In this document: piece by piece, positions 1-9,372 of the stretch
Layout: each line of letters opens with the position of its first letter
Numbering within the stretch: the first letter of the stretch is position 1
NCBI RefSeq assembly: GCF_965200585.1
Contig: NZ_OZ241361.1
Direction: 5' to 3' (one strand)
Source of the DNA: Bacterioplanoides sp965200585
Lineage (GTDB): Bacteria; Pseudomonadota; Gammaproteobacteria; Pseudomonadales; Oceanobacteraceae
DNA: 64,000 nucleotides
Position numbers and translations under genes: made by a program
The notes under the pieces: generated by a model
Seen by the model: the letters and a program-made list of their open reading frames with translations, nothing else
What the model was told of the DNA's origin: nothing
The model's database searches: none

Positions 1-10
1 AAAGGCTGAT

Positions 11-39
11 TTAGCACTTCGGAAAACTCTGTCTATACT
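11..39 (+). promoter_or_regulatory. putative sigma70 promoter for the GGDEF/EAL gene
   Basis: TTAGCA at 11-16 and TATACT at 34-39 are separated by 17 bp, a fair match to sigma70 -35 and -10 boxes, about 80 bp before the first gene on this strand. Assignment rests on sequence match and position only. Confidence 0.3.
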
Positions 40-48
40 TTTTGCCAA

Positions 49-86
49 GGCACATTTGTCGTGCCTCAGGGCCTAAAAAGGCCCTG
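49..86 (+). other. two leader hairpins upstream of the GGDEF/EAL gene
   Basis: GGCAC (49-53) pairs with GTGCC (61-65), and CAGGGCC (67-73) pairs with GGCCCTG (80-86) around a TAAAAA loop. They would sit in the 5' untranslated leader of the following gene. No U-run follows, so neither is an obvious terminator, and the sequence does not match the GEMM c-di-GMP riboswitch consensus as I know it. The second hairpin could also be the end of a gene lying before the window. Confidence 0.35.
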
Positions 87-119
87 GCAACCCATTTGCA
101 GCATTAAGGCAGGCAGCTG

Positions 120-3100
120 TTGGCCAGATTTCTGATAACTATTCTCAGCACCTTGTGCTTATTTATTCCAGCGCTGGCGATTTCAGCCGAGTTAACGAAT
201 AAACGCATCCTGCTGCTCTATTCCTATCATCCTAACTTTCCGACCACAGACAAAATTCTGAGCGGCCTTCAGTCCGCGTTTTCTGAGCAGCGTCCCATCA
301 TTGATATTGAGTTTATGGACAGCAAACGCCTGAATGACACGCGCTCGCAAACTTATTATCACCAACTGCTGCACTATAAGCTCAGCAGGCGCGAACCATA
401 CGATCTGATTATCACTGCCGACGATAACGCACTGAACTACGCCAGCATCAACCAGCAGGGGTTATTCCCTCAGACCCCGATTGTGTTTCTTGGAATTAAC
501 GACATCGAAAAAGCACATTCTCTGGGAAATAACCCATGGATAACCGGCGTTGTTGAGGCACCCTCTTTTGAACAGACATTCGCGCTGAGCAGACAATTAC
601 TGCCTGAACGGGATACCGTTTACTTATTATTTGATGACCGCGTTACAGCACAAGCCGACATCCGCTCAGCACAAACCGCTCTGGATGCATTCCCGGGCCT
701 GAGACATCAGGAGCTGTCACTCAAGCAACTCAGCTGGCAGCAACTCGGAGAGCAACTCGGGCAGCTATCCAACCGCGATATCGTGCTGTTGATTTCAGCA
801 TTTGAAGATACAGAGAAGCAGAATCTATCTTTTAAAGACAGTCTCAGCTTTATCACACAACACACCCAGGTGCCGGTCTTCCACCCCTGGGAGCACGGTA
901 TTGATAACGGCTTGCTGGGCGGCGTGGTTGTCAGCCATCAGGAGCAAGGCCGACAAGCCGGGTTAATGGCCAGAGCGATTCTGACCGGCTCTGCAGCTAA
1001 AGACATCCCGGTAATGGGCAACAGCCCTAATCCAACCATGCTGAATTTCCGCCAGCTGCAACGGTTTTCGATTGCCCGAAACCTGGCTCCGGAACATGCC
1101 ATCTGGGTGAATTTGCCGGACTCTTTCTGGGAACAATACAAACAATTAATTATCACAGCCGCCATTGTGTTTATTATTTTATTGTCTTCCTCGATTTATC
1201 TGGCGCGCCAAAATGTCAAAGTCCGGGCTATCAGCAAACAGCTCGAAGACCGCTCCGGCCTGATCCGACTGCTGATGGATACCATTCCGGATCTGATCTG
1301 GATTAAAGATCCATCCGGTGTTTTTCTGACTTGCAACAACAGCTTCGCGCAACTGCATGGCGTCAAACCAGCAGATGTTATTGGCAAAACCGATCACGAT
1401 TTTGTCGATAAGGAATTAGCTGACTTCTTCCAGCAACGCGACTTAAAAGCCATCAACGCCAACCAGGCGTTAGTTAATGAAGAATGGGTCCAACTCAGTG
1501 ACCGGAGTATTTTACTGGAGACCATTAAGACCCCCATCTATAACCATGAGAGCGGAGCACTCCTGGGGGTATTGGGCGTTGGCCGCGACATCACTAAGCG
1601 TAAAGCATCCGAAGAAGCCTTAAGGTTGTCTGCCAGCGTGGTCGACAACACTGCAGAAGGGGTTGTGATTACCAACCCTCAAACCGATATCATTCAGGTG
1701 AATCCGGCATTTACCCATATCACGGGTTATACCCATGACGAAGTGCTTGGACAACCCACCTCTCTTCTGAAATCCGGCCAACAAAATGAAGGGTTTTACC
1801 ATGAATTATGGCAGAAGCTGAATGAACAAGGCAGCTGGAGCGGTGAGCTGGTTAATAAACGTAAAGACGGTAGCTTCTACCCAGTATGGCAAACCATCAG
1901 TGCGGTCTATAACGAAAGCAATCAAATCAGTCATTACGTGTCTGTTTTTTCGGACATCAGTGAAATCAAACAATCCCAGCAGGAAGTGCTTCACCTAGCC
2001 TATCATGACACCCTGACCAACCTGCCGAATCGCTCACTGCTAACCGAGCGCCTTGTACAAGCTATTCGTCATGCCGACCGCAGCCAACATGCTTTTGCCC
2101 TGATGTTTCTGGATCTAGACAATTTTAAAAACATTAATGACAGCCTGGGCCATACTGCCGGGGATGACTTGTTAAAGAAAATTGCCATTCTGCTGAAACA
2201 AACTGTGCGAGAAAAAGACACGGTTGCACGGGTGGGTGGCGATGAGTTTGTGCTGCTCTTTGATGATGTTGGTAACGCAGAGAAATGCTCTTCGCTTGCG
2301 AAGAAAATTCTGGAGACTCTGCAGCAACCAATTGAAATTTACACCGGACAGATTGAGATTTCCGCCAGTCTCGGAATTTGCTTATATCCGCAAGATGGTC
2401 AATCCGCGGATGAATTATTAAAAAACGCCGACACAGCCATGTATCGGGCCAAAAAACAGGGACGTAATACCTATCAGTTCTACACCGAACAATTCACCCA
2501 GGAAGTTATCAAACGTGTCGAAATGGAAACTGAGTTACGCCACGCCATTCGCCGTAATGAATTCAGTCTGCACTATCAGCCACAAATCAATCTGAAAACC
2601 GGGCAACTGGTTGGTGCCGAAGCTCTGCTGCGCTGGAACAGTCAGAAGCTCGGCTTTGTCCCTCCGGATCAGTTTATTCCTATTACTGAAGAAACCGGGC
2701 TGATTCATTCCATTGGTGCCTGGGTATTACAGGAAGCCGCACGTCAGATACAACAATGGAACAACGAAGGCATTGATATCGGCCCAATTGCCGTTAATGT
2801 TGCCGGGCCACAAATCACCCACGACAATCTGATTGATCAGGTAGAGCAGGCACTGCAAACCTTTAATCTGACTTCCAGACAACTGGCGCTGGAAGTCACA
2901 GAAACCTTTGTAATGCAGCATGAGGCGTCCATCAAGCAGCTGTCAGCCCTGGATAATATGGGGATTGAACTGGCGATTGATGATTTTGGTACCGGCTATT
3001 CATCGCTGAGTTATCTGAAAAAACTCCCTATCCGTAAATTAAAAATTGATAAATCCTTTGTTCGCGACATTCCCGATGATCAGGATGATATGGCAATTGC

Positions 3101-3290
3101 CCGTACTATTATGGCGTTAGCGGATACGCTGAACTTAAAAGTGATTGCTGAAGGGGTGGAAACTCAGGAACAGGCTGAATACCTGAAGAGCATTGGCTGC
3201 AATGAAGCTCAAGGGTATTTATACAGCAGACCCTTGCCCGCTGATGATTTCCGACAGTTTTGCCAAACCTTTAAGTCCGACATCGTATAA
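120..3290 (+). CDS. periplasmic-sensor PAS-PAS-GGDEF-EAL protein (c-di-GMP synthesis/breakdown)
   Basis: 1056 aa. A TTG start follows an AAGGCAGG-like ribosome site and gives a clear signal peptide (residues 1-23). The periplasmic part (about 25-330) resembles ABC-type substrate-binding sensor domains. A membrane helix at about 343-363 leads to two PAS domains (about 375-495 and 500-625), a GGDEF domain and an EAL domain. The cyclase motif is an intact GGDEF near residue 705, preceded by RxxD five residues upstream (inhibitory c-di-GMP site). The phosphodiesterase motif EALLRW lies near 833, with DDFGTGYSS and EGVET further on, so both activities look possible. It probably links a periplasmic ligand to biofilm or motility control. 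The ligand cannot be read from the sequence. Confidence 0.93.
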   Translation: MARFLITILSTLCLFIPALAISAELTNKRILLLYSYHPNFPTTDKILSGLQSAFSEQRPIIDIEFMDSKRLNDTRSQTYYHQLLHYKLSRREPYDLIITADDNALNYASINQQGLFPQTPIVFLGINDIEKAHSLGNNPWITGVVEAPSFEQTFALSRQLLPERDTVYLLFDDRVTAQADIRSAQTALDAFPGLRHQELSLKQLSWQQLGEQLGQLSNRDIVLLISAFEDTEKQNLSFKDSLSFITQHTQVPVFHPWEHGIDNGLLGGVVVSHQEQGRQAGLMARAILTGSAAKDIPVMGNSPNPTMLNFRQLQRFSIARNLAPEHAIWVNLPDSFWEQYKQLIITAAIVFIILLSSSIYLARQNVKVRAISKQLEDRSGLIRLLMDTIPDLIWIKDPSGVFLTCNNSFAQLHGVKPADVIGKTDHDFVDKELADFFQQRDLKAINANQALVNEEWVQLSDRSILLETIKTPIYNHESGALLGVLGVGRDITKRKASEEALRLSASVVDNTAEGVVITNPQTDIIQVNPAFTHITGYTHDEVLGQPTSLLKSGQQNEGFYHELWQKLNEQGSWSGELVNKRKDGSFYPVWQTISAVYNESNQISHYVSVFSDISEIKQSQQEVLHLAYHDTLTNLPNRSLLTERLVQAIRHADRSQHAFALMFLDLDNFKNINDSLGHTAGDDLLKKIAILLKQTVREKDTVARVGGDEFVLLFDDVGNAEKCSSLAKKILETLQQPIEIYTGQIEISASLGICLYPQDGQSADELLKNADTAMYRAKKQGRNTYQFYTEQFTQEVIKRVEMETELRHAIRRNEFSLHYQPQINLKTGQLVGAEALLRWNSQKLGFVPPDQFIPITEETGLIHSIGAWVLQEAARQIQQWNNEGIDIGPIAVNVAGPQITHDNLIDQVEQALQTFNLTSRQLALEVTETFVMQHEASIKQLSALDNMGIELAIDDFGTGYSSLSYLKKLPIRKLKIDKSFVRDIPDDQDDMAIARTIMALADTLNLKVIAEGVETQEQAEYLKSIGCNEAQGYLYSRPLPADDFRQFCQTFKSDIV

Positions 3291-3330
3291 GTACAGCAAA
3301 ATAACTGAAGCAAAATAAGCTCCACAAAAC

Positions 3331-3369
3331 AAAAGAGCCCCAGCGGTAACACCACTGGGGCTCTTTTTT
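3331..3369. terminator. bidirectional rho-independent terminator
   Basis: AGAGCCCCAG pairs with CTGGGGCTCT around a short loop, with an A-run on the left and T6 on the right. It can therefore end the rightward GGDEF/EAL transcript and the leftward sec operon, which converge here. Confidence 0.9.
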
Positions 3370-3390
3370 GCTGGTAACAAGACAATCCGC

Positions 3391-4311
3391 TTAAGGACGG
3401 TCGTCTTCCTCTTCTTCCAGTTCAGGTGGCATCAGATCTTCACGACTGATATTCATCATCAGCAGAATATTCGCCGCCACATAAATCGACGAATAGGTAC
3501 CCACAACCACACCAATCATCAAGGCCAGCGCAAAATTGTGAATCAGCTCGCCGCCGACAACCATCAGGGCCGCCAATACCAGAGCCGTGGTTAACGAGGT
3601 CATAATGGTACGACCCAGGGTCTGATTAAGAGACTCATTAATCACGGTTATCGGGCCACCATTACGCACAATACGGAAGTTTTCACGAATGCGGTCTGCC
3701 ACCACAATGGTATCGTTCAGGGAATAACCAATCACCGCCAGCAAGGCAGCCAATACGGTTAAATCGAAATCCCACTGGAACAACGAGAAGAAGCCAAGAA
3801 TAATCACCACATCGTGAAATAACGCCGCAACCGCACCCACAGAGAACTTAAACTGGAAGCGCGCAGCAACGTAAATCATCACAATAAACAGCGCCAACAA
3901 CAGAGCTAAGCCGCCCTGATCACGCAATTCTTCACCGACATTGGCGCCCACAAATTCAGAGCGTTTCAGGGTGATTTCATTACCCTCAACCGCCTGCTGC
4001 AGAACCAGCAATACTTCATTACCCAGATCGTCGCGGAATGCTTCAGACATACGCACCAGCAAGTCGGTTTCAGAACCAAAGTTCTGCACCACCACATCTT
4101 TATAACCGGCGCCGTTCAGCACCTGAGTAATTTTATCGAGACTCTCCGGCTGCTCATATTCCACTTCCAGCAGTGTGCCACCGGTGAAATCCAGGCCAAG
4201 GTTTAACCCCTGAGTAACCAGAGAACCAATCGAGGCAATGATCAATAACGCCGACAGCGCCAATGCTGCCATGCGCAGCTTCATAAAATCGTAGGAAGGT
4301 ACTTTGCTCAT
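3391..4311 (-). CDS. secF: protein translocase subunit SecF
   Basis: 306 aa, the usual length for SecF. It forms the inner-membrane SecDF complex, which uses the proton gradient to pull exported proteins through SecYEG from the periplasmic side. Visible marks are the first membrane helix (about 15-35), the family motif GLDFTGGTLLEVEY and the conserved IGYSLNDTIVVADRIREN segment in the later membrane bundle. The tail is acidic (ELEEEEDD). Its ATG overlaps the secD stop codon (ATGA), indicating translational coupling. It is the last gene of the queA-tgt-yajC-secD-secF operon. Confidence 0.97.
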   Translation of the reverse strand: MSKVPSYDFMKLRMAALALSALLIIASIGSLVTQGLNLGLDFTGGTLLEVEYEQPESLDKITQVLNGAGYKDVVVQNFGSETDLLVRMSEAFRDDLGNEVLLVLQQAVEGNEITLKRSEFVGANVGEELRDQGGLALLLALFIVMIYVAARFQFKFSVGAVAALFHDVVIILGFFSLFQWDFDLTVLAALLAVIGYSLNDTIVVADRIRENFRIVRNGGPITVINESLNQTLGRTIMTSLTTALVLAALMVVGGELIHNFALALMIGVVVGTYSSIYVAANILLMMNISREDLMPPELEEEEDDRP

Positions 4312-6167
4312 GACTGACCTCCGATAGACAGTGAATCAATACGACGGCCACCATAGATGGCATTGATAATCGCACGGGTCAGTACGATGGCAGTAAACAT
4401 AGAAGTGATGATGCCGAACGACAGGGTCACAGCGAAACCTTTCACCGGACCGGTACCTGCAGCAAACAGAATCACGGCTACCAGCAAGGTGGTTAAGTTA
4501 GCATCGAGAATGGTGACAAACGCACGGTTATAGCCTTCATGAATGGCCTGTTGTGGAGAGCGACCTGCCAACAACTCTTCGCGGATACGCGAGAAGATCA
4601 GTACATTAGCATCCACCGCCATACCCACGGTTAACACAATACCGGCAATACCCGGCAAGGTCAGCGTGGCACCAATAATCGACATCAGGGCAATCAGAAT
4701 CACCAGATTCGCCACCAGCGCAATATTCGCCACCAGGCCAAACAAGCGGTAGAACACCACCATGGCAACCAGCACTAATGCCAGACCCAGCACAACGGAT
4801 TGAGTACCCAGTTCAATGTTTTCTTTACCCAGGCTTGGGCCAACCGTCCGCTCTTCAACAAAAAACATCGGCGCAGCTAAAGCACCGGCACGCAGTAACA
4901 GCGCCAGCTCTGTCGCTTCGGCAGTTTCCAGACCAGTGATACGGAAGCTGGAACCCAGTGTGCTCTGAATGGTTGCCAGAGAGATAATCGACTTCTCGAC
5001 CACCTGAACGGTTTTTGGCGTCTCAACGCCATCAACCATCTCATAGGTCGTTTTAGGCTTACGCTCAACAAACAGCACTGCCATACGACGCTTGATGTTT
5101 TTGCGCGTTACCTGAGTCATGCGCGCCCCGCCCTTAGAATCCAGATCAATATTGACCTGAGGGAAACCATTCTCATCAAACGACGGCTGGGCATTGGTCA
5201 CACTATCACCGGTGGTGATAATGGTTTTCTGCAGGCGCGCGGTACGGAATTCATCATTACGGAACGGGTATTCTTCGGTCGAGAAACGGCTGGCACCCGG
5301 CTCAGCTTCCAAACGGAATTCCAGATTCGCCGCTTTACCCAGAATTTTCTTCGCTTCAGCAGTGTCTTGCACACCCGGCAGTTCGACCACAATACGGTTA
5401 CGGCCCTGACGCTGAACCAGAGGTTCAGCCACACCCAGCTCATTCACCCGGTTGCGAATAGTCGTCAGGTTTTGTTTGATGGCATAGTCTTCAAACGACT
5501 TGATACGCTGCTCGGTAACACGCAGCACCAGATCATAAAACTCACCATTGTCTTCGCTGTTGCGGATAAATTCGTTGTAGTTACGGGCAATAAAATCAGA
5601 CGCTTCGTCACGCACCGCTTCGTCTTTAAAGCTGATACGCAAGATCGAACCTTCTACCTGAATGCGGCGATATTTCAGCTTTTCTTCACGCAGCTTGTTA
5701 CGCAATTCATTACGGTAGTTCTTAAACTTACCGGCCAGGTAGTCTTCCATATCCACTTCCATCAGGAAGTGCACACCACCACTCAAATCCAGACCCAGTG
5801 TCATTGGCCCGGCACCCAGATCCAGCAACCAATCCGGCGTGGTTGGTGCCAGGTTCAGAGCAACAATAAACTCGTCGCCCAATAAGCGCTGTACAGCCGC
5901 TTTGGCAGGGAGTTGATGATCAGTCTGGGTTAAACGAAACAGCGCTGTCGCGCCGGTCACTTCTTCACCGAAGTATTCGATTTCATTATTAGCCAGAGCA
6001 CTGCGCACACGCTCCAGCGTGGCTTCGCTCATTTCAGCACCGGAGCGTGCCGGCGTCACCTGAATGGCCGGATCGGGCGGATACAGGTTCGGTGCGGCGT
6101 AGATTGCTGACATCAGCAACACCAGCACAATCAGAATGTGTTTCCAGATGGGGGTTTTATTGAGCAT
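4308..6167 (-). CDS. secD: protein translocase subunit SecD
   Basis: 619 aa, full length. Partner of SecF in the proton-driven export motor. An N-terminal membrane helix (about 10-27) is followed by a large periplasmic region containing GLDLSGGVHFLMEV and the P1 domain with RNRIVVELPGVQD. Five further helices in the last third include AVDANVLIFSRIREEL, the conserved proton-path region. It sits 84 bp after yajC, and a terminator-like hairpin in that gap may reduce read-through. Confidence 0.97.
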   Translation of the reverse strand: MLNKTPIWKHILIVLVLLMSAIYAAPNLYPPDPAIQVTPARSGAEMSEATLERVRSALANNEIEYFGEEVTGATALFRLTQTDHQLPAKAAVQRLLGDEFIVALNLAPTTPDWLLDLGAGPMTLGLDLSGGVHFLMEVDMEDYLAGKFKNYRNELRNKLREEKLKYRRIQVEGSILRISFKDEAVRDEASDFIARNYNEFIRNSEDNGEFYDLVLRVTEQRIKSFEDYAIKQNLTTIRNRVNELGVAEPLVQRQGRNRIVVELPGVQDTAEAKKILGKAANLEFRLEAEPGASRFSTEEYPFRNDEFRTARLQKTIITTGDSVTNAQPSFDENGFPQVNIDLDSKGGARMTQVTRKNIKRRMAVLFVERKPKTTYEMVDGVETPKTVQVVEKSIISLATIQSTLGSSFRITGLETAEATELALLLRAGALAAPMFFVEERTVGPSLGKENIELGTQSVVLGLALVLVAMVVFYRLFGLVANIALVANLVILIALMSIIGATLTLPGIAGIVLTVGMAVDANVLIFSRIREELLAGRSPQQAIHEGYNRAFVTILDANLTTLLVAVILFAAGTGPVKGFAVTLSFGIITSMFTAIVLTRAIINAIYGGRRIDSLSIGGQS

Positions 6168-6210
6168 ACAACTGCCCTTTTCCTTTATTTCGAGAGCGTC
6201 TGATAAAAAT

Positions 6211-6240
6211 AAACCCGACTGTCGGATGAGAGTCGGGTTT
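6211..6240 (-). terminator. terminator or attenuator between yajC and secD
   Basis: AAACCCGACT pairs perfectly with AGTCGGGTTT (10 bp, 10-nt loop). Read on the minus strand it is followed by ATTTTTAT, a U-rich tail just after yajC. It may set lower secDF expression relative to yajC and tgt; the efficiency is unknown. Confidence 0.7.
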
Positions 6241-6251
6241 AATTCAGCGGT

Positions 6252-6611
6252 TTACGCTTTGATTTCTTTAATGGTGCCTTTTGGCAGGGCTGCGGTTACC
6301 GCAACTTTCTGAACCGGCAGCTCTACTCCGCTTGCCACTTCAACCACAATAAAGTCATCAGTGACTTTGGTTACCTTGCCAACGATACCGCCAGCAGTCA
6401 CGACTTCATCGCCTTTGCCCAGACCACCAATAAGATTCTTATGCTCTTTCTGACGCTTGCTTTGTGGGCGCCACAGTAAGAAGTAGAAGATTAACAGGAA
6501 GCCGCCCAGAAAAATCAACTGGCCGGTAACACCCATCGGTTGTGCAGCACCGGCTTCAGCTAAAGCCAGAGGTGATGTTGCTAATGCCAGTACGGCGAAC
6601 AATAATTTCAT
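6252..6611 (-). CDS. yajC: preprotein translocase accessory subunit YajC
   Basis: 119 aa, typical length. A small inner-membrane protein that associates with SecDF. An N-terminal signal-like stretch is followed by one strong helix (GQLIFLGGFLLIFYFLLWRP) and the family signature RPQSKRQKEHK. The cytoplasmic part contains GDEVVTAGGIVGKV, characteristic of YajC. It lies between tgt and secD as in most gammaproteobacteria. Confidence 0.97.
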   Translation of the reverse strand: MKLLFAVLALATSPLALAEAGAAQPMGVTGQLIFLGGFLLIFYFLLWRPQSKRQKEHKNLIGGLGKGDEVVTAGGIVGKVTKVTDDFIVVEVASGVELPVQKVAVTAALPKGTIKEIKA

Positions 6612-6680
6612 TCAAGTTTCCCCAAATTGATCACAATAGTATCGGTGCCACAGCAGCACCGATTTGATTAAATTTCTGAA

Positions 6681-7844
6681 TTATTCCGCTTCAGCAGCGG
6701 CTTCCAGCGGTGGCGTTTCCATGCCTCGTTTGGCATAGAACTCATCAACAAAGTCGGCAAATGTACCTTCTTCCAGAGAGCGGCGCAAACCAGCCATCAA
6801 TGTCTGGTAATAATGGAGGTTATGAATGCTATTTAAAGTGGCGCCTAAAATTTCTTTACATTTATCCAGGTGATGCAGGTAAGCACGGGTAAAGTTTTTA
6901 CAGGTGTAGCAATCACATTCACTGTCTACTGGCTCAGTGCTGGTGCGGTTTGCAGCATTACGGATTTTAAGCACTCCGGTTGAGGTAAACAGGTGTGAGT
7001 TACGGGCATTACGGGTTGGCATAACGCAGTCAAACATATCCACACCACGACGCACACCTTCCACCAGATCTTCTGGCTTGCCTACTCCCATCAGATAACG
7101 CGGTTTATCTTTCGGCATTTTCGGTGCGGTATGCTTCAGCACACGCATCATATCCGGCTTTGGTTCACCCACACTTAAGCCACCAATGGCATAACCGTCA
7201 AAGCCAATATCGGTCAGCCCTTCGAGAGATTCATCACGCAACTCTTCGTACATACCGCCCTGGATAATGCCAAACAAGGCAGATGGATTGTCGCCATGTG
7301 CATCTTTGGAACGCTTAGCCCAGCGTAATGACATACGCATGGAGTCTGCGGCTTCTTTTTCCGTGGCCGGATACGGTGTGCACTCGTCAAAGATCATGAC
7401 GATATCGGAACCCAGATCGCGCTGAACCTGCATCGAGCTTTCCGGTGTCATCAACACCTTCTCACCGTTTACCGGAGACTGGAAGGTCACCCCTTCTTCG
7501 GTAATTTTGCGCATATCTCCCAGACTGAATACCTGAAAACCGCCGGAGTCGGTCAGAATTGGCTTATCCCAACCAATAAAATCGTGCAGGTCACCGTGCT
7601 GCTTGATAATTTCCGTTCCCGGACGCAGCATCAGGTGGAAGGTATTGCCAAGAATAATATCGGCTCCCAGATCATTAATCTGATCCGGATTCAGACCTTT
7701 TACCGTGCCATAAGTACCCACCGGCATAAATGCAGGAGTCTGTACGTCGCCGCGCGGGAATTTCAAGGTGCCACGACGTGCGTGACTGCTGCCATCGGTG
7801 ATTTCCGAGTGCAGCTCAAAATCCATAAAACATTTGCGAGTCAT
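6681..7844 (-). CDS. tgt: queuine tRNA-ribosyltransferase
   Basis: 387 aa. It exchanges guanine-34 of GUN-anticodon tRNAs for the queuosine precursor preQ1. DSGGFQVFSLGD contains the proposed catalytic Asp, MPTRNARNSHLF lies in the RNA-binding region, and CDCYTCKNFTRAYLHH supplies the three Cys and one His zinc ligands. The chosen ATG has an AAGG ribosome site 9 nt upstream; an internal Met (MDFELHS, start 7826) aligns better with short family N-termini and is a credible alternative. It starts 13 bp after queA, the next enzyme in the pathway. Confidence 0.97.
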   Translation of the reverse strand: MTRKCFMDFELHSEITDGSSHARRGTLKFPRGDVQTPAFMPVGTYGTVKGLNPDQINDLGADIILGNTFHLMLRPGTEIIKQHGDLHDFIGWDKPILTDSGGFQVFSLGDMRKITEEGVTFQSPVNGEKVLMTPESSMQVQRDLGSDIVMIFDECTPYPATEKEAADSMRMSLRWAKRSKDAHGDNPSALFGIIQGGMYEELRDESLEGLTDIGFDGYAIGGLSVGEPKPDMMRVLKHTAPKMPKDKPRYLMGVGKPEDLVEGVRRGVDMFDCVMPTRNARNSHLFTSTGVLKIRNAANRTSTEPVDSECDCYTCKNFTRAYLHHLDKCKEILGATLNSIHNLHYYQTLMAGLRRSLEEGTFADFVDEFYAKRGMETPPLEAAAEAE

Positions 7845-7857
7845 AACCTGTGCCTTG

Positions 7858-8934
7858 CTACTTAGTACTTGATAAATTCTGGGTTTGTTGAGAGTGCTGC
7901 TGGGGAGTCACAAACATGGCATCCCCATAACTGTAAAAACGGTATTGATCGTTAATGGCTTGCTCATACGCCGCCATCACATGGCTTTTGCCAGCAAATG
8001 CCGATACCAGCATAATCAGCGTTGATTCCGGCAGATGGAAGTTGGTGATCATGGCATCAACACTGCGGAACTGATAACCCGGGTAAATAAAAATTTCGCT
8101 GTCGTCGTAAAACTCAGCAATCTCACCCTGCTGACTGGCACTTTCGAGACTGCGCACTGAGGTCGTTCCTACCGCAACAACGCGCTTGCCATTGGTGCGA
8201 GTGGTTTTAACGGCATTCACCACGTCAGCTGACACCTCAATATACTCCGAGTGCATCTGATGATTAGTGACATCATCCACCTTAACCGGCTGAAACGTAC
8301 CAGCACCGACATGCAGGGTGACATACGCGAAATTAACGCCTTTATCTTTTAGGCGGGCCATCAACGCATCATCAAAGTGTAATCCGGCGGTTGGTGCCGC
8401 TACTGCACCGGGTTTTTCCGCGTATACGGTTTGATAACGTTCTTTATCTTCTTCCGCATCATCACGTTCCATATACGGTGGCAATGGCATATGACCAACA
8501 TCATCCAGCAATGCCAGCAACGGCTTGTCACCGCAGAACTTCAGGTGAAACAAGGCGTCTTTACGACCCAGCACTTCAACTGCGGTGCCGTCTTCTTTAG
8601 AGCCACCGAGATAAATCGTCTGCCCGGGCTTAGGAGAACGGGAGCATTTGATATGGGCTAGCGCCTCATGCTCACCTAAAACGCGTTCAATCAGCGCTTC
8701 CAGCTTACCGCCGCTTTCTTTCTCGCCATATAAGCGTGCAGGAATCACCTTGGTGTTGTTAAACACCAATAGATCACCCGACTCCAACATGGACTCAATG
8801 TCGCGGAAAATATGATGCGCTACATCACCGTTTTCGCCATTCAAACATAACAGACGCGACGCACTACGCTCTGCCATGGGGTAACGGGCAATCAGCTCGT
8901 CGGGCAATTCAAAATTAAAATCACTGGTTTTCAT
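7858..8934 (-). CDS. queA: S-adenosylmethionine:tRNA ribosyltransferase-isomerase
   Basis: 358 aa, normal length. It transfers the ribosyl part of SAM to preQ1-tRNA to make epoxyqueuosine. Family features are FDFELPDELIARYP-like N-terminus, RPARLYG, GAVAAPTAGLHF and VGAGTFQPV with NHQMHSEY. First gene of the queA-tgt-yajC-secDF operon, with a plausible promoter about 80-105 bp upstream that runs back to back with the tRNA-Leu promoter. Confidence 0.97.
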   Translation of the reverse strand: MKTSDFNFELPDELIARYPMAERSASRLLCLNGENGDVAHHIFRDIESMLESGDLLVFNNTKVIPARLYGEKESGGKLEALIERVLGEHEALAHIKCSRSPKPGQTIYLGGSKEDGTAVEVLGRKDALFHLKFCGDKPLLALLDDVGHMPLPPYMERDDAEEDKERYQTVYAEKPGAVAAPTAGLHFDDALMARLKDKGVNFAYVTLHVGAGTFQPVKVDDVTNHQMHSEYIEVSADVVNAVKTTRTNGKRVVAVGTTSVRSLESASQQGEIAEFYDDSEIFIYPGYQFRSVDAMITNFHLPESTLIMLVSAFAGKSHVMAAYEQAINDQYRFYSYGDAMFVTPQQHSQQTQNLSSTK

Positions 8935-9012
8935 GTTTCTGATGCAGTCGTGGAATCGTCACGAAACGAGTGGCAGCCTTGGTTGCCTGACACTCTGATT
9001 AAGAAGTGCGCA

Positions 9013-9041
9013 AGATTACCGGATAAGTTTCACTAAGTTAA
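9013..9041 (-). promoter_or_regulatory. putative sigma70 promoter of the queA operon
   Basis: On the minus strand TTAACT and TAATCT are separated by 17 bp. It is the best match between queA and the divergent tRNA promoter, only 22 bp from the latter's -35 box. Confidence 0.5.
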
Positions 9042-9063
9042 GGAAATCATTAGAAAAAAAGTG

Positions 9064-9091
9064 TTGACACCCCAAATATCATCTGTAGAAT
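9064..9091 (+). promoter_or_regulatory. promoter of the host tRNA-Leu operon
   Basis: TTGACA (9064-9069), a 16-bp spacer and TAGAAT (9086-9091), followed by a GC-rich GCGCCGCC discriminator typical of stringently controlled stable-RNA promoters. It originally drove tRNA-Leu(CAA) and probably the two tRNA-Leu(CAG) genes now 43 kb away. In the lysogen it points through attL towards the phage RNA polymerase gene. Confidence 0.85.
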
Positions 9092-9122
9092 GCGCCGCCA
9101 CTGACACAGCAGATGCCGATTT

Positions 9123-9161
9123 GCCAGAGTGGCGAAATTGGTAGACGCAGGGGATTCAAAA
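9123..9161 (+). pseudogene. tRNA-Leu(CAA), 5' half, split by the prophage
   Basis: Starts with acceptor strand GCCAGAG, has a normal D arm (GGCGAAATTGGTAGACGC) and the 5' side of the anticodon arm with loop TTCAAAA (anticodon CAA). After 9161 the sequence stops resembling a tRNA. The matching 3' half is at 52258-52305, where CTCTGGT closes the acceptor stem and TCCCC closes the anticodon stem. Rejoined they make an 87-nt tRNA-Leu with a long variable arm. Confidence 0.9.
9152..9161 (+). other. attL core
   Basis: GGATTCAAAA is shared exactly with 52248-52257. Homology extends imperfectly on both sides: the inferred attP (GAGGCAAC-core-GCCCCTGCC) matches the host arm (GACGCAGG-core-TCCCCCGCC) at most positions, so the phage site looks like a degenerate copy of the tRNA anticodon arm. 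The exact strand-exchange points inside the core cannot be told. Confidence 0.85.
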
Positions 9162-9291
9162 GCCCCTGCCAACCGCCGCATAGTCGCAATTGATCCCTCC
9201 GCCCCGCATGAACACTGGCCTCCCGGCCATTTCCTTCACTTCTTCGACATCGAGGCACTTTTCTCGAATCCTCCGCCACTATGGCGATTTA

Positions 9292-9310
9292 GTGGTGTTT
9301 TACGTGCCAC
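9292..9310 (+). repeat. left arm-type repeat near attP
   Basis: A 19-bp sequence (GTGGTGTTTT-ACGTGCCAC) matching 52002-52020 with two substitutions and partly palindromic (GTGG..CCAC). In the free phage the two copies flank the att core at about 130 and 230 bp. They are candidates for integrase arm-binding sites or a regulator's operator. Confidence 0.5.
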
Positions 9311-9372
9311 CCGGTTTCGTTTATTTTTCAGAAAAGACCCTCTATGTCGCAAAACTTTACAAAGTAAGAGCG

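Noticed and set aside
5367..5885. 172-codon open frame on the + strand opposite secD
   Set aside because: Lies wholly within secD on the opposite strand, has no ribosome site and is explained by the codon pattern of secD.
9190..9372. Longer N-terminus for the RNA polymerase starting at 9190
   Set aside because: The frame is open but runs through the attP arm, starts at a TTG without a ribosome site, and polymerase-like sequence begins at the ATG 9373.
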